Positions 42,865-51,067 of a DNA stretch of 64,000 nt are shown here, in pieces. Origin of the DNA: Streptomyces sp. WM6378 (lineage in GTDB: Bacteria; Actinomycetota; Actinomycetes; Streptomycetales; Streptomycetaceae); NCBI RefSeq assembly GCF_001279695.1, contig NZ_LGDD01000155.1, positions 1 through 64,000 on the forward strand. Direction: 5' to 3'. The translations under genes and the position numbers were made by a program. The notes under the pieces are model-generated. The model searched no databases. It worked only from the letters and a program-made list of their open reading frames with translations, and was not told the DNA's origin. How positions within the stretch are numbered: position 1 is the first letter of the stretch; the number at the start of each line of letters is the position of its first letter.

Positions 42865-44380
42865 CACCCTGCCCGAGGTGCCCGACCGGCTCGACCAGCT
42901 GCTTTCCCGGGCCGCCGCCGCGCACCCCGCGCGGCGCGCCGTCGTCACCGACGACTTCGCGATGGACTACGCCACCTTCGACGCCCGGGTCACCGCCGTC
43001 GCCGCCGGGCTCCAGGCGCTCGCGCCCGAGCCCACGGTCGTGGCGGTGGGCACCGTCCTTCACCCGGACGTCGCCGTCGCGTACTACGCGGCCGTGCGGG
43101 CCGGGCACACCGTGGCCGTGGTCAACCCGCTGCTGCGCGAGGACGACCTGCTGCACGTGCTCGGTCTCGGCGGGGCCCGCGTGGCCCTGCTCGACACCGG
43201 TCTGAACGCGCGCCTGGAGCAGGTCCGCGACCGGCTGCCCGAGCTGCGCGAGGTCGTCCTGATCGGCGCCGGTACCGACGGTCTCGACTCACTCGCCTCC
43301 GACCGGCCCCTTGCCGCCCACGGCAAGGGGCCCGGGGACACCGCCGCCCTCCAGTTCACCAGCGGAACCACCGGGCGCCCCAAGGCCGTTCGGCTCAGCC
43401 ACCGCAACGTGACCGTCAACGCGGCGCAGATCGCCCAGGCGCACCGGCTCGACGGCGACACGGTCAGCCTGAACCACCTGCCGACCTACCATCCGATGCA
43501 CCTCAACTCGGCCATCGCCGCAGGCGCGACGCAGGTCCTGTGCGCCTCGCCGGAGCCGTACGCCGCGCTGATGACCGCCAACCGGCATCGGGCGACGATC
43601 CTGTACAGCCTGCCGGTGCGGCTCGCCCGGCTCGCGGCCGACCCGGATCTGGACTCCGTCTCGATGACGTCCGTGCGGCGGATCGCCTCCGGTGGGTCCG
43701 GCCTTCCGGTGCCGGCCGCGCGCCGCCTGTCCAAGCGGTTCGGCGTGCCGGTCTTCCAGGGGTACGGGCTCGCCGAGACCTCCCCGCTGACCCACAGCGA
43801 CGACCCGGACCACCCGGTGCACGGCTCGGTCGGCACCCCGGTCGCCGGGACCGAGTGCCGGGTCGTCGACATCGACTCGCGCGCGGTGCTCGCGCCGGGC
43901 GGCGTCGGCGAGGTGCAGCTGCGCGGCCCGCAGGTGATGCAGGGGTACGCGGGCGGGCCCGACGGCACCGGCCTTGAGCCGGACGGCTGGCTGAGCACCG
44001 GCGACGTCGGCCGGATCGACGAGGACGGCCGGCTGTTCCTGGTGGACCGCCTCAAAGACGTCTTCAAGTGCGACAACTTCCTGGTCGCGCCCTCGGACGT
44101 GGAGCGCGTGCTGCGCCGCGACCCGCGGGTCGCCGACGTCGTCGTGGTCGAGCTGGCCGATGTCGAGCACGGCGCGGTCGCGGGCGCCCTCGTGGTGCTC
44201 GCCGGCGCGCACCCTGACGACCTCGCCGATGTCATCGCGCAGGCCAATGACGCCCTGCCGTACTACCAGCACGTACGCGACGCCATGACGCTCGACGCGA
44301 TCCCGCGCTCGGGCAACGGAAAGATCCAACGACGGGTGCTTGCCGAGCAGTTGACACATCGTCAGCCCGTCGCAAGCTGA
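42857..44380 (+). CDS. Acyl-CoA/AMP ligase of the polyketide pathway
   Basis: A 507-residue ANL enzyme: FTSGTTGRPKAVRLSH, YGLAETSPLTHS, DGWLSTGDVGRIDEDGRLF, VDRLKDVFKCDNFLVAP and the C-terminal Lys in SGNGKIQRR are complete. Similar ligases are found in aureolic-acid and tetracycline clusters (MtmL/OxyH type), where their role in cyclisation or priming is still debated. Placement between two cyclase-type genes suggests involvement in polyketide tailoring rather than primary metabolism. Starts with GTG. Confidence 0.85.
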   Translation: MADTLPEVPDRLDQLLSRAAAAHPARRAVVTDDFAMDYATFDARVTAVAAGLQALAPEPTVVAVGTVLHPDVAVAYYAAVRAGHTVAVVNPLLREDDLLHVLGLGGARVALLDTGLNARLEQVRDRLPELREVVLIGAGTDGLDSLASDRPLAAHGKGPGDTAALQFTSGTTGRPKAVRLSHRNVTVNAAQIAQAHRLDGDTVSLNHLPTYHPMHLNSAIAAGATQVLCASPEPYAALMTANRHRATILYSLPVRLARLAADPDLDSVSMTSVRRIASGGSGLPVPAARRLSKRFGVPVFQGYGLAETSPLTHSDDPDHPVHGSVGTPVAGTECRVVDIDSRAVLAPGGVGEVQLRGPQVMQGYAGGPDGTGLEPDGWLSTGDVGRIDEDGRLFLVDRLKDVFKCDNFLVAPSDVERVLRRDPRVADVVVVELADVEHGAVAGALVVLAGAHPDDLADVIAQANDALPYYQHVRDAMTLDAIPRSGNGKIQRRVLAEQLTHRQPVAS

Positions 44381-44396
44381 GCCGGAGAGGCACCGC

Positions 44397-45035
44397 ATGT
44401 CCTTCACCGTCATCAACACGTTCACGCTGCTCGACCCGGCGGGCGCCGAGGAGTTCGAGGCCCGCTTCCTGGCCCACGTGGAGTGGATGCGCGCCCAGCC
44501 GGGCTTCCTCGCCCACCAGGCGGTCCGCTCGGCCGGCCGGCCCGAGGTGTACGTCAACCTCGGCTGGTGGGAGCGGCCCGAGGACTTCCAGAAGGTCCTC
44601 GCGAGCGCCACGTTCCAGGAGCACGCCGAGGAATTCCACAAGATCGTCTCTGTGGAGGCCGACCCCTCGATGGGGCTCGCGCGCTTCGACGGCGTCGCGG
44701 GCGAGCCCGGCGACGTGCTCTTCGTGGACTTCTTCACCGTCGAAGCCGGCAACGCCGACAGCTCCGACACCACCGACGCCTTCGTCGGGGCCTACCGCGC
44801 CCATGCGCAGGCGGCCGCCGCCTTGGACGGCTTCGTCGCCGCCGACCTCGCCAAGTCGCTGTTCGCCCGGCCCGGCGGGTTCACCGCGCTCACCCGCTGG
44901 CGCGACGCGGAAGCCGCGCTCGCGGCGACCGCCCTGCCCGAGTACGCGGCGCTCGCCGCGCTCGCCGAGGTGCGCACCGTGCCCGCCGCCCACGTCGCGG
45001 GCAACCGCGCCGAGCTCGCCCCGGCCGGGGCCTGA
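44397..45035 (+). CDS. Two-domain ABM (antibiotic biosynthesis monooxygenase) protein
   Basis: 212 residues with two tandem ferredoxin-like ABM folds (about 1-100 and 105-205). The first has FTVINTFTL, PGFLAHQAVRS and VYVNLGWWERPEDF; the second is VLFVDFFTVE and LDGFVAADLAKS. ABM proteins of type II clusters perform cofactor-free anthrone or ring oxidation to quinones. Good RBS (GGAGAGG). The same double-ABM plan is seen in the product of 48287-48958. Confidence 0.82.
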   Translation: MSFTVINTFTLLDPAGAEEFEARFLAHVEWMRAQPGFLAHQAVRSAGRPEVYVNLGWWERPEDFQKVLASATFQEHAEEFHKIVSVEADPSMGLARFDGVAGEPGDVLFVDFFTVEAGNADSSDTTDAFVGAYRAHAQAAAALDGFVAADLAKSLFARPGGFTALTRWRDAEAALAATALPEYAALAALAEVRTVPAAHVAGNRAELAPAGA

Positions 45036-45078
45036 CGGCTCGGGAGGCGGGCCCCGCCCGGAACAGAAGGGATTCACC

Positions 45079-46110
45079 ATGGAGTACCGCCGTCTCGGTG
45101 CCTCGGGACCGGTGGTCAGCCGGGTCGCGTTCGGGAACTCGCTGACCGCGGGCAACCAGCTGGACGACCGGGCCGCCTCCGCCTGCGTGCGGGCCGCCCT
45201 CGACGCGGGCATCACCACGTTCGACACCGCCGACGCGTACGCCGAGGGCCGGGCCGAGGAGCACCTCGGCCGGGCCCTCGCGGGCGTCGACCGGGACGCC
45301 GTCGTGATCTGCACCAAGGTCGGCAGGGGCGGCGGGCCCGGCCCGGGCGCGCTGTCGCGGACCCGTATCGCCGAGAGCCTGGACGCCTCGCTGCGCCGCC
45401 TCGGCACCGGGCACATCGACCTGTACCAGGCGCACCTGTACGACGACTCGACGCCGCTCGAAGAGACCATGAGCGCCTTCGCGGACGCCGTGGCCGCGGG
45501 CAAGGTCCGTTACGTCGGTGTCTCGGAGTGGGCCGCCGACGAGATCGAGCGGGCCGCGGAACTCGCCCGCGACCTTGGCATCGAGCTGGTCTCGAACCAG
45601 CCGCAGTACTCGATGCTGTGGCGGGTCATCGAGGCCGAGGTCGTCCCGGCGTGCGCGCCGCTCGGCATCGGGCAGATGGTCTGGTCGCCGCTGGCCGGCG
45701 GCGTACTGACCGGAAAGTACAAGCCGGGGCGGCAGGCGCCCGCGGGCTCCCGGGCGGTGGCCGCCAAGGGCGGAGACGTCTCGATCCAGCGCTACCGCTT
45801 CCTGTCGGACGAGGTCCTGACCGCCGTCGGCCGCGTCGCCGAGCTGGCCTCGGAGACCGATCTGACGATGCCTCAACTCGCCCTGGCCTGGGTGCTGCGG
45901 AACGCCCAGGTCGCCACGGCCGTCATCGGGGCCTCCGCGCCCGAGCAGATCGGCCGCAACCTCGCGGCCGCCGAGGCCGTGCTCGACCCGGAGCTGCTCG
46001 CCCGGATCGACGCGGCGCTCGGCCCCGTCGTGGTCACCGACCCCGGGCTGACCCTGAGCCGCATGCTCCGGGCGAAGGCCGCCGCCACCCCCTCCCCCGC
46101 CACCCTCTGA
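45079..46110 (+). CDS. Aldo/keto reductase
   Basis: 343 residues, AKR TIM barrel of the Kv-beta/YajO-like group. YRRLGASGPVVSRVAFG start, catalytic Asp-Tyr-Lys-His set seen as DTADAYAEG, VICTKVG and QAHLYD (the His is in the last), and the NADPH-binding VIGASAPEQIGRN near the C-terminus. It may reduce a ketone of the polyketide or of a sugar. The ATG at 45079 has GAAGGG upstream. It lies in the tailoring operon, 11 bases before the second aromatase/cyclase. Confidence 0.88.
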   Translation: MEYRRLGASGPVVSRVAFGNSLTAGNQLDDRAASACVRAALDAGITTFDTADAYAEGRAEEHLGRALAGVDRDAVVICTKVGRGGGPGPGALSRTRIAESLDASLRRLGTGHIDLYQAHLYDDSTPLEETMSAFADAVAAGKVRYVGVSEWAADEIERAAELARDLGIELVSNQPQYSMLWRVIEAEVVPACAPLGIGQMVWSPLAGGVLTGKYKPGRQAPAGSRAVAAKGGDVSIQRYRFLSDEVLTAVGRVAELASETDLTMPQLALAWVLRNAQVATAVIGASAPEQIGRNLAAAEAVLDPELLARIDAALGPVVVTDPGLTLSRMLRAKAAATPSPATL

Positions 46111-46121
46111 GAGGTACTGCG

Positions 46122-46952
46122 ATGAGCACTTCCACGACCGACAGGGAGATCCACCGGACGCGTGCCGGCATCGAGATCGACGCCTCGGCGGACACCGTCT
46201 ACCGGGCGCTGACCGATGTGGCCGACTGGCCGCTGCTCTACCCCTGGATCGCGCACACCGAGACCCTGAGCCAACAGGGCCAGGACGACGAGGTGAAGTT
46301 CTGGGCGGTGCGCCCGGGCCCCGAGGGCGGCCTGCGCATCTGGACGTCCCGGCGCACCCTGGACCCGGTGGCGCTGCGCATGGACTTCGCACAGCAGGGC
46401 TCGGTGGGCCCGATCAAGGAGCTCGGCGGCACCTGGGACTTCCTGCCCCGCCCCGACGGCGGCTGCCGGGTGGTGTCCGGGCACTGGTTCACCACGGACG
46501 CGGACCCCGCGGAGACGGCGGGCGAGCTCGACCGGCACGGCGGGCTCCAGATGCGCACCCTCAAGTCCAAGACGGAGCGGCCCGGTTCGCTGACCTCCGA
46601 CGTGATCCGGGTCGAGGACAGCGCGGTCCTGTCCGGCTCGGTCGCCTCGGTGCACGCCCGGCTCCTGGACGCGCTGCCGTGGCGCGACGGCGAGGAGAGC
46701 GCCTGGTTCGGCACCCAGGACGACGCGCCGACCGTGCAGATCGAGCACGGCGGCCACACCCTCGTACAGAAACTGCTCACGCCGCCCGCGCCGGCCGAGC
46801 TCTACCGGCGCCGCTGGCGTCTGGTGGAGGCGCCCGGCGGGGTCCTGGTGACGGCGGACGTGCTCGCCGTCGCCCCGACCGGCCGCGACCGGGTCCTTGA
46901 GATTGCCACCACCGACGTGCGCTTGGCGCTCGCGCTGGCCGGGCAGCGATGA
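46122..46952 (+). CDS. Second aromatase/cyclase, C-terminal half reduced
   Basis: 276 residues. The N-terminal START domain (about 10-155) has VYRALTDVADWPLLYPWIAHTE as in ARO/CYCs. The second half (160-276) is about 40 residues shorter than in the paralogue at 41914-42864 and lacks its DxADxWPERLP landmark; it begins SDVIRVEDSAVLSGSVA. It may act on a later ring with only one working pocket. ATGA overlap with the FAD monooxygenase downstream. Two ARO/CYCs plus a COG1878 cyclase suggest at least three ring-forming steps. Confidence 0.8.
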   Translation: MSTSTTDREIHRTRAGIEIDASADTVYRALTDVADWPLLYPWIAHTETLSQQGQDDEVKFWAVRPGPEGGLRIWTSRRTLDPVALRMDFAQQGSVGPIKELGGTWDFLPRPDGGCRVVSGHWFTTDADPAETAGELDRHGGLQMRTLKSKTERPGSLTSDVIRVEDSAVLSGSVASVHARLLDALPWRDGEESAWFGTQDDAPTVQIEHGGHTLVQKLLTPPAPAELYRRRWRLVEAPGGVLVTADVLAVAPTGRDRVLEIATTDVRLALALAGQR

Positions 46953-48211
46953 CCGCGGCCGCCGAGGAGGTCCGCGCGGGGGCCCGCACCGACGAGGAGC
47001 ACCGCAGTGACGTGTGCGTCGTCGGGGCGGGCCCCGCCGGTCTGACCCTCGCACTGCTGCTGCTCAAGTCCGGGGTGCGGGTGAGCGTGGTGGAGCGTTC
47101 GCGCTCGCACCAGCGGGAGTTCCGCGGCGAGATCCTCCAGCCGGGCGCGATGACGGTCCTGGACCGGCTCGGCGTGCTCGCCGGGGCCCGCGAGCGCGGC
47201 TGCCACGAGCACGACCGCTTCCGCCTGGTGGAGCAGGACCGGGTCCTGCTGGACATCGACTACCGGGCGCTGCCGGCCCCGTACGACCACCTGCTGTCCA
47301 TCCCGCAGTCCCACCTGTTGACCGAACTCCTGCTGCGCTGCGCCGAGTTCCCCGACTTCGAGTACGTGGACGGCTGCCGCGTCAACGCGCTGCTGCGCGA
47401 CGAGCGGGGCCGGGTCACCGGGGCCGCCGCCGACGGGCACGTCTTCCACAGCAAGATCGTGGTCGGCGCCGACGGGCGGTTCTCCAAGGTGCGCCGGCTC
47501 GCCGGCATCGAGGCGGGCCGCAGCGAGGCCTTCGACCAGGACGTGCTGTGGTTCAAGCTGACCAGGGACGAGCCCGAAGTCAGCCACGACGTACGGGTGT
47601 TCAGGAGCGCGGGCACCAGCCCCGTGCTCGCGTACGGGTCCTGGCCCAACCGGATCCAGGTCGGCTGGACGCTGCCGCACGGCGGCTACAAGAACGTGGT
47701 CGCCGAGGGCCTCGGCCACGTCAAGGCGCAGCTGTCGAAGGCGGTGCCGGCGTACGCGGACCTGATCGAGGAGCAGATCACCTCGCTGCGCGACCTCAGC
47801 CTGCTCGACGTGTTCTCCGGGCGCGCCGAGCGCTGGGCCACCGACGGCCTGGTCCTGATGGGCGACGCGGCGCACACGCACAGCCCGATCGGCGCGCAGG
47901 GCATCAACCTGTCGGTGCAGGACGCGGTCGTCCTGCACCCGCTCCTTGTCGAGTCAGTGGGCCGGGGGGATGCGAGCGCGGCGTTCCTGGCCCGCTTCGA
48001 GGAGCGCCGGGCACCCGACATCGCGACGATGATGCGGCTCCAGGGCATGCAGTCCAAGGCGATGCTGTCGACCGGCACGTTCGCGACGCGGGTGCGCCCG
48101 AAGCTCGCGGCCGTCGTCAAGCACACCCCGGTCTACCGCAAGGTGCTGCGCACCATCGCGTTCGGCAACCCGTCGATCGAGGTGGCCGAGGGGCTGTTCA
48201 CCGCCCGCTGA
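46949..48211 (+). CDS. FAD-dependent aromatic monooxygenase
   Basis: 420 residues of the PHBH-like class A flavin monooxygenases. GxGxxG Rossmann motif in VVGAGPAGLTLALLLL (about 23-38), the DG motif VVGADGRFSKVRR and the GD motif LMGDAAHTHSPIGAQGINL are present. It hydroxylates or epoxidises the aromatic intermediate. The N-terminal 20 residues before the Rossmann strand are acidic and variable. It is the last gene of the plus-strand tailoring operon, followed by a strong terminator. Confidence 0.92.
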   Translation: MTAAAEEVRAGARTDEEHRSDVCVVGAGPAGLTLALLLLKSGVRVSVVERSRSHQREFRGEILQPGAMTVLDRLGVLAGARERGCHEHDRFRLVEQDRVLLDIDYRALPAPYDHLLSIPQSHLLTELLLRCAEFPDFEYVDGCRVNALLRDERGRVTGAAADGHVFHSKIVVGADGRFSKVRRLAGIEAGRSEAFDQDVLWFKLTRDEPEVSHDVRVFRSAGTSPVLAYGSWPNRIQVGWTLPHGGYKNVVAEGLGHVKAQLSKAVPAYADLIEEQITSLRDLSLLDVFSGRAERWATDGLVLMGDAAHTHSPIGAQGINLSVQDAVVLHPLLVESVGRGDASAAFLARFEERRAPDIATMMRLQGMQSKAMLSTGTFATRVRPKLAAVVKHTPVYRKVLRTIAFGNPSIEVAEGLFTAR

Positions 48212-48224
48212 AAAGTACGCGACG

Positions 48225-48265
48225 CGAAAGGCGGGCCGGGTCTCGAAGACCCGGCCCGCCTTTCG
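48225..48265. terminator. Strong bidirectional terminator between tailoring operons
   Basis: A perfect 19-bp stem (48225-48243 and 48247-48265) with a CGA loop, placed between the converging FAD monooxygenase (+) and double-ABM (-) genes. The CGAAAGG/CCTTTCG ends give T-runs on both strands. Confidence 0.9.
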
Positions 48266-48286
48266 GTGTGCGGTGGTTCGCGGTGC

Positions 48287-48958
48287 TCAGACGGTGGCGA
48301 CCGCTGTGCGGGCCGAGTCGACGACCGCCTTGTACAGACCGCCCTTGACCTCGGCGTGCACGGCCATGGTCTTGGCGTCGGCGGCCATCTCGGGGCTCTG
48401 CAGGACCGGCAGGTAGGCCTGGGGGCCGCTCCACCAGCCGATGTTGACGTAGGCGCCGGTCTCGCGGTTGGAGTGGACCAGCTGGTGGCCGAGGAAGCCC
48501 TCGTGACCCTTGACGAAGGACAGGTGGCCGAGGAAGGAGCCCTCGAAGGCCTGCTGGTCGGCGCCCTCGCGCAGGGTGAACGTGGTGAGCGCGACGGCCG
48601 CGTCCGCGGACGGCACCGCGAGCTCGCCGAGGCCGTCGGCCGCGTCCTGGCCGGCCAGGACCGGGCCGTGCACGCTGGTGATGGCGGCGAGGTAGACGAA
48701 GCGGCTGCTGACGGCGGTGAAGAACTGCCAGTCGCCGACGACCGTGCGGTGCGCGTCCGCGTCCCGCCACCAGGTCAGGATGACGAAGTTGTCGGGCTCC
48801 TTGATGCCGCGGAGCAGCGCGGTGCGCAGCAGACCGTCCTTGGCGGCGACGGCCTCCTTGTACTTGAGGTAGGCCTTCTCGAACTCGGCGCCCTTCGCCT
48901 TGTGCTTCTCCTTGAGGACGAAGTGGGCGACCGCGACGACGGGGCTGTTCTCGCTCAT
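48287..48958 (-). CDS. Second two-domain ABM protein
   Basis: 223 residues with two ABM-like ferredoxin folds. N-terminal: VVAVAHFVLKEKHKAKG, KDGLLRTALLRG, NFVILTWWRD. C-terminal: VALTTFTLREG, HEGFLGHQLVHS, YVNIGWWSG. It is related in plan to the protein encoded at 44397-45035 but in a separate minus-strand operon after an epimerase and a KSIII-like gene. It probably catalyses an oxygenation or ring oxidation; substrate unknown. Confidence 0.8.
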   Translation of the reverse strand: MSENSPVVAVAHFVLKEKHKAKGAEFEKAYLKYKEAVAAKDGLLRTALLRGIKEPDNFVILTWWRDADAHRTVVGDWQFFTAVSSRFVYLAAITSVHGPVLAGQDAADGLGELAVPSADAAVALTTFTLREGADQQAFEGSFLGHLSFVKGHEGFLGHQLVHSNRETGAYVNIGWWSGPQAYLPVLQSPEMAADAKTMAVHAEVKGGLYKAVVDSARTAVATV

Positions 48959-48991
48959 GGGGTGTGACTCCGAATCTGAGTGGGTGTGTGG

Positions 48992-49753
48992 TTACGCGGT
49001 GACCGGCTGGTGCGCATAGGCGTGCACGTACTTGTCGAGGACCGTGCGGTAGTAGTCGGGCCCGAAGCCGAGCCCGTACACCGGCGGCACGAGACGGCAG
49101 AGCTTGTCGATGGAGACGGGCTGGGCGCCTGAGGCCTCCACGTAGGACTTCTCGGCGCGGGTGCCGAGCAGGTGCTCCATGTGCGTGACGACGTCCTCGA
49201 TGTGCGGGGCGTGGCCCGAGGCGACGTTGACGACGTCACGGGTGCGGCCGTCGACGAGCAGCGTGTGCACGATCTTGATGACGTCCTCGACGTCGATCAG
49301 GTCGCGCTGCGCGCCGCGGTAGACCTGGATCTCGCCGCTCACCAACTGCCGTACAAGGGCGGGCAGTAGCTGGTGGGCGGGCTGGTTGAAGCCGACGACG
49401 TGGGACAGGCGCAGGATCAGGTACTCGACGTCCGAGGACTTGACGACCGCTTCGAGGGAGAGCTTGTGGCGGCCGTACGGGGTCGCCGGGTAGACGGGGC
49501 CGTCCTCGCGGCCGGGCGAGGCGTCGGGCACCGAGTACATCCCGGCGGACGCCGTGGAGAAGAACACCAGGCGTTTGCCGGTCTTCTCGCAGTGCCGCAG
49601 CACCTCGTACAGGCGCTTGGACTCCCGGGTGTACTGCTCCGGCGGAATGTCACCGGCGGCCGAGACCCCGGCGGCCAGCGCCACCACGTCGGGGTGGTGT
49701 CCGGCGATGCCTGCCAGGTGTCCGGCCAGGAAGCCCCTGCCGACTATCTCCAT
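48992..49753 (-). CDS. NAD(P)-dependent epimerase/reductase, short form
   Basis: 253 residues of the extended SDR family. Nucleotide motif compressed to VGRGFLAGHL; catalytic FSTASAGMYS Ser region and YGRHK (YxxxK) present; VVGFNQPAHQLLPAL and DLIDVEDV follow as in sugar-nucleotide epimerases. The loop between the first strand and the catalytic Ser is shorter than usual. It may act on a nucleotide sugar or on a polyketide carbonyl. No other deoxysugar gene is visible, so I cannot choose. The ATG at 49753 was chosen over an in-frame TTG at 49765 that sits directly on the RBS. Confidence 0.75.
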   Translation of the reverse strand: MEIVGRGFLAGHLAGIAGHHPDVVALAAGVSAAGDIPPEQYTRESKRLYEVLRHCEKTGKRLVFFSTASAGMYSVPDASPGREDGPVYPATPYGRHKLSLEAVVKSSDVEYLILRLSHVVGFNQPAHQLLPALVRQLVSGEIQVYRGAQRDLIDVEDVIKIVHTLLVDGRTRDVVNVASGHAPHIEDVVTHMEHLLGTRAEKSYVEASGAQPVSIDKLCRLVPPVYGLGFGPDYYRTVLDKYVHAYAHQPVTA

Positions 49754-49787
49754 GGGGTGTGCCAACTCCTTGTGGTGGGCGGCTTGT

Positions 49788-50852
49788 TCAGGCCGCTGCG
49801 GGCTCGGCCCAGGCCGGGATCTCCAGGATTTCCAGCACGGCGGTGGTGATGGTGTAACCCGCGCCGCCGCCGTAGAGCATCACGTGGTCGCCGGACTTCA
49901 ACTGGCCGGTGAGCAGCAGGTTTTCGAGACCCGCGGCCCAGTCCCCGGCGCCGATGTGGCCACTGCGGCGGGCGAACTCCCAGGTCGTCTCGGACTCGTC
50001 CACGCCGAGCAGGTGGTGGATCTGGAAGGGGCCCTTGATCCGGCCGGTGGAGGGGATGATGACGTACGCGATGTCGTCCATCTCAAGCCCGGCGTCGTCG
50101 AGGACGGCCTGCTTGGCCTCCTGCATCACCTTGCCGAAGCGGATGTTGGTCATCGTCTCGTCGCTGACGGCCTTCTGGGCGTCGCCGCGTGCGGTGAGGT
50201 CGATCTGCCGCTCGGCAGCGCGTGAGACCGGGCCGAACTCCTCGTCGCCGCGGGCCATCGGCTCAAGGGAGTTGTCCGCGACGGTCGCCGTGGCTTTGAG
50301 CCGGGCGAAGCCGCCTTCGGTGGACAGGATGGTGGCGGTGGCGCCGTCGGCGTAGGCGTTGCCGTGCCGCAGCTGCCAGCGGTTGGCGCCGGGGCCGCCG
50401 AAGCGGTCGGCGGTGGTGAGCATGACCGCGCTGCCCTTGCCGTAGCCGGCCGTGAGGTGGGCGGCGGCCAGGTCGAGCCCGCTGATGCCGATGTTGCAGC
50501 GCTGCTGCACGTCGAGGCCGGGCACGGTGGCGCCGACGGTCCGCTTGGCGATGTAGGACGCGGCCGGCCAGATGTCGAGGCCCTGGAACCAGGTGCTGCC
50601 GTGCAGGAGCAGGGAGTACGCGGACTTGTTCAGGCCGGAGCGCTCGTGCGCGGTGCGGCCGGCGGCGACGGCCATGTCCGGCGGCGCCGTCCAGCCCTCC
50701 TCCTCGCTCTCGCGGGCGATCCGCACGGACTCGTACCCGAAGTCGTCGATCCACTCCTGGCCGCACTCCCCGGCCGCGACGGCCTCGGCCACCGGGACGG
50801 GCTCGGGCAGCCAGCTGCCGAGCGAGGCGACATAGATCTCGTTCCAACGCAT
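49788..50852 (-). CDS. KSIII-like acyltransferase/ketosynthase
   Basis: 354 residues, thiolase fold of the KSIII branch. A candidate nucleophile Cys is in DVQQRCNIGISGLDLAA. The usual KSIII HQAN and GNTS motifs are absent; instead FARRSGHIGAGDWAAG is seen, resembling the His-to-Asp arrangement of CerJ/ChlB3-type KSIII acyltransferases that move acyl groups onto sugars or other carriers. Start at 50852 (MRWNEIYVASLG) has GGGGAG upstream; the frame is open further but without family character. It is first gene of the KSIII-epimerase-ABM operon, with a SARP box 73 bases upstream. Confidence 0.8.
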   Translation of the reverse strand: MRWNEIYVASLGSWLPEPVPVAEAVAAGECGQEWIDDFGYESVRIARESEEEGWTAPPDMAVAAGRTAHERSGLNKSAYSLLLHGSTWFQGLDIWPAASYIAKRTVGATVPGLDVQQRCNIGISGLDLAAAHLTAGYGKGSAVMLTTADRFGGPGANRWQLRHGNAYADGATATILSTEGGFARLKATATVADNSLEPMARGDEEFGPVSRAAERQIDLTARGDAQKAVSDETMTNIRFGKVMQEAKQAVLDDAGLEMDDIAYVIIPSTGRIKGPFQIHHLLGVDESETTWEFARRSGHIGAGDWAAGLENLLLTGQLKSGDHVMLYGGGAGYTITTAVLEILEIPAWAEPAAA

Positions 50853-50924
50853 CCAGCTACTCCCCTGTTCGGCGGTTCGGTCGATTCCTTCGGGCATACG
50901 GCATGCGCCCAAGGTCGCCACCGC

Positions 50925-50942
50925 CTCTCGAATAGGACTTGA
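50925..50942 (-). promoter_or_regulatory. Candidate SARP box for the KSIII operon
   Basis: On the minus strand: TCAAGTC CTAT TCGAGAG, 11-bp period, ending 72 bases before the KSIII start. It faces the plus-strand box at 50975-50992. Confidence 0.65.
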
Positions 50943-50974
50943 GTGCGGCCGGGGAAAGCCCGGCCCATGGCGGC

Positions 50975-50992
50975 TCAAGTGGAGTTCGAGTG
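50975..50992 (+). promoter_or_regulatory. Candidate SARP box for the first glycosyltransferase operon
   Basis: Reads TCAAGTG GAGT TCGAGTG, 11-bp period, ending 75 bases before the glycosyltransferase start. With the opposing box it makes the ACTTGAG...CTCAAGT inverted repeat (50937-50980). A further GGCCGGG hairpin lies between them at 50947-50965. Confidence 0.65.
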
Positions 50993-51067
50993 GGGCGGGT
51001 CACGCTCTTGGCCATACCGACGGGCGGCCCGTGAGGGCCGCCCCCACCCCCCAATCGGAGACCCGCC

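Noticed and set aside
35471..48211. Assigning the cluster to a named product such as an aureolic acid, angucycline or tetracycline
   Set aside because: Individual enzymes resemble those pathways, but the full gene set matches none that I can verify without a database.
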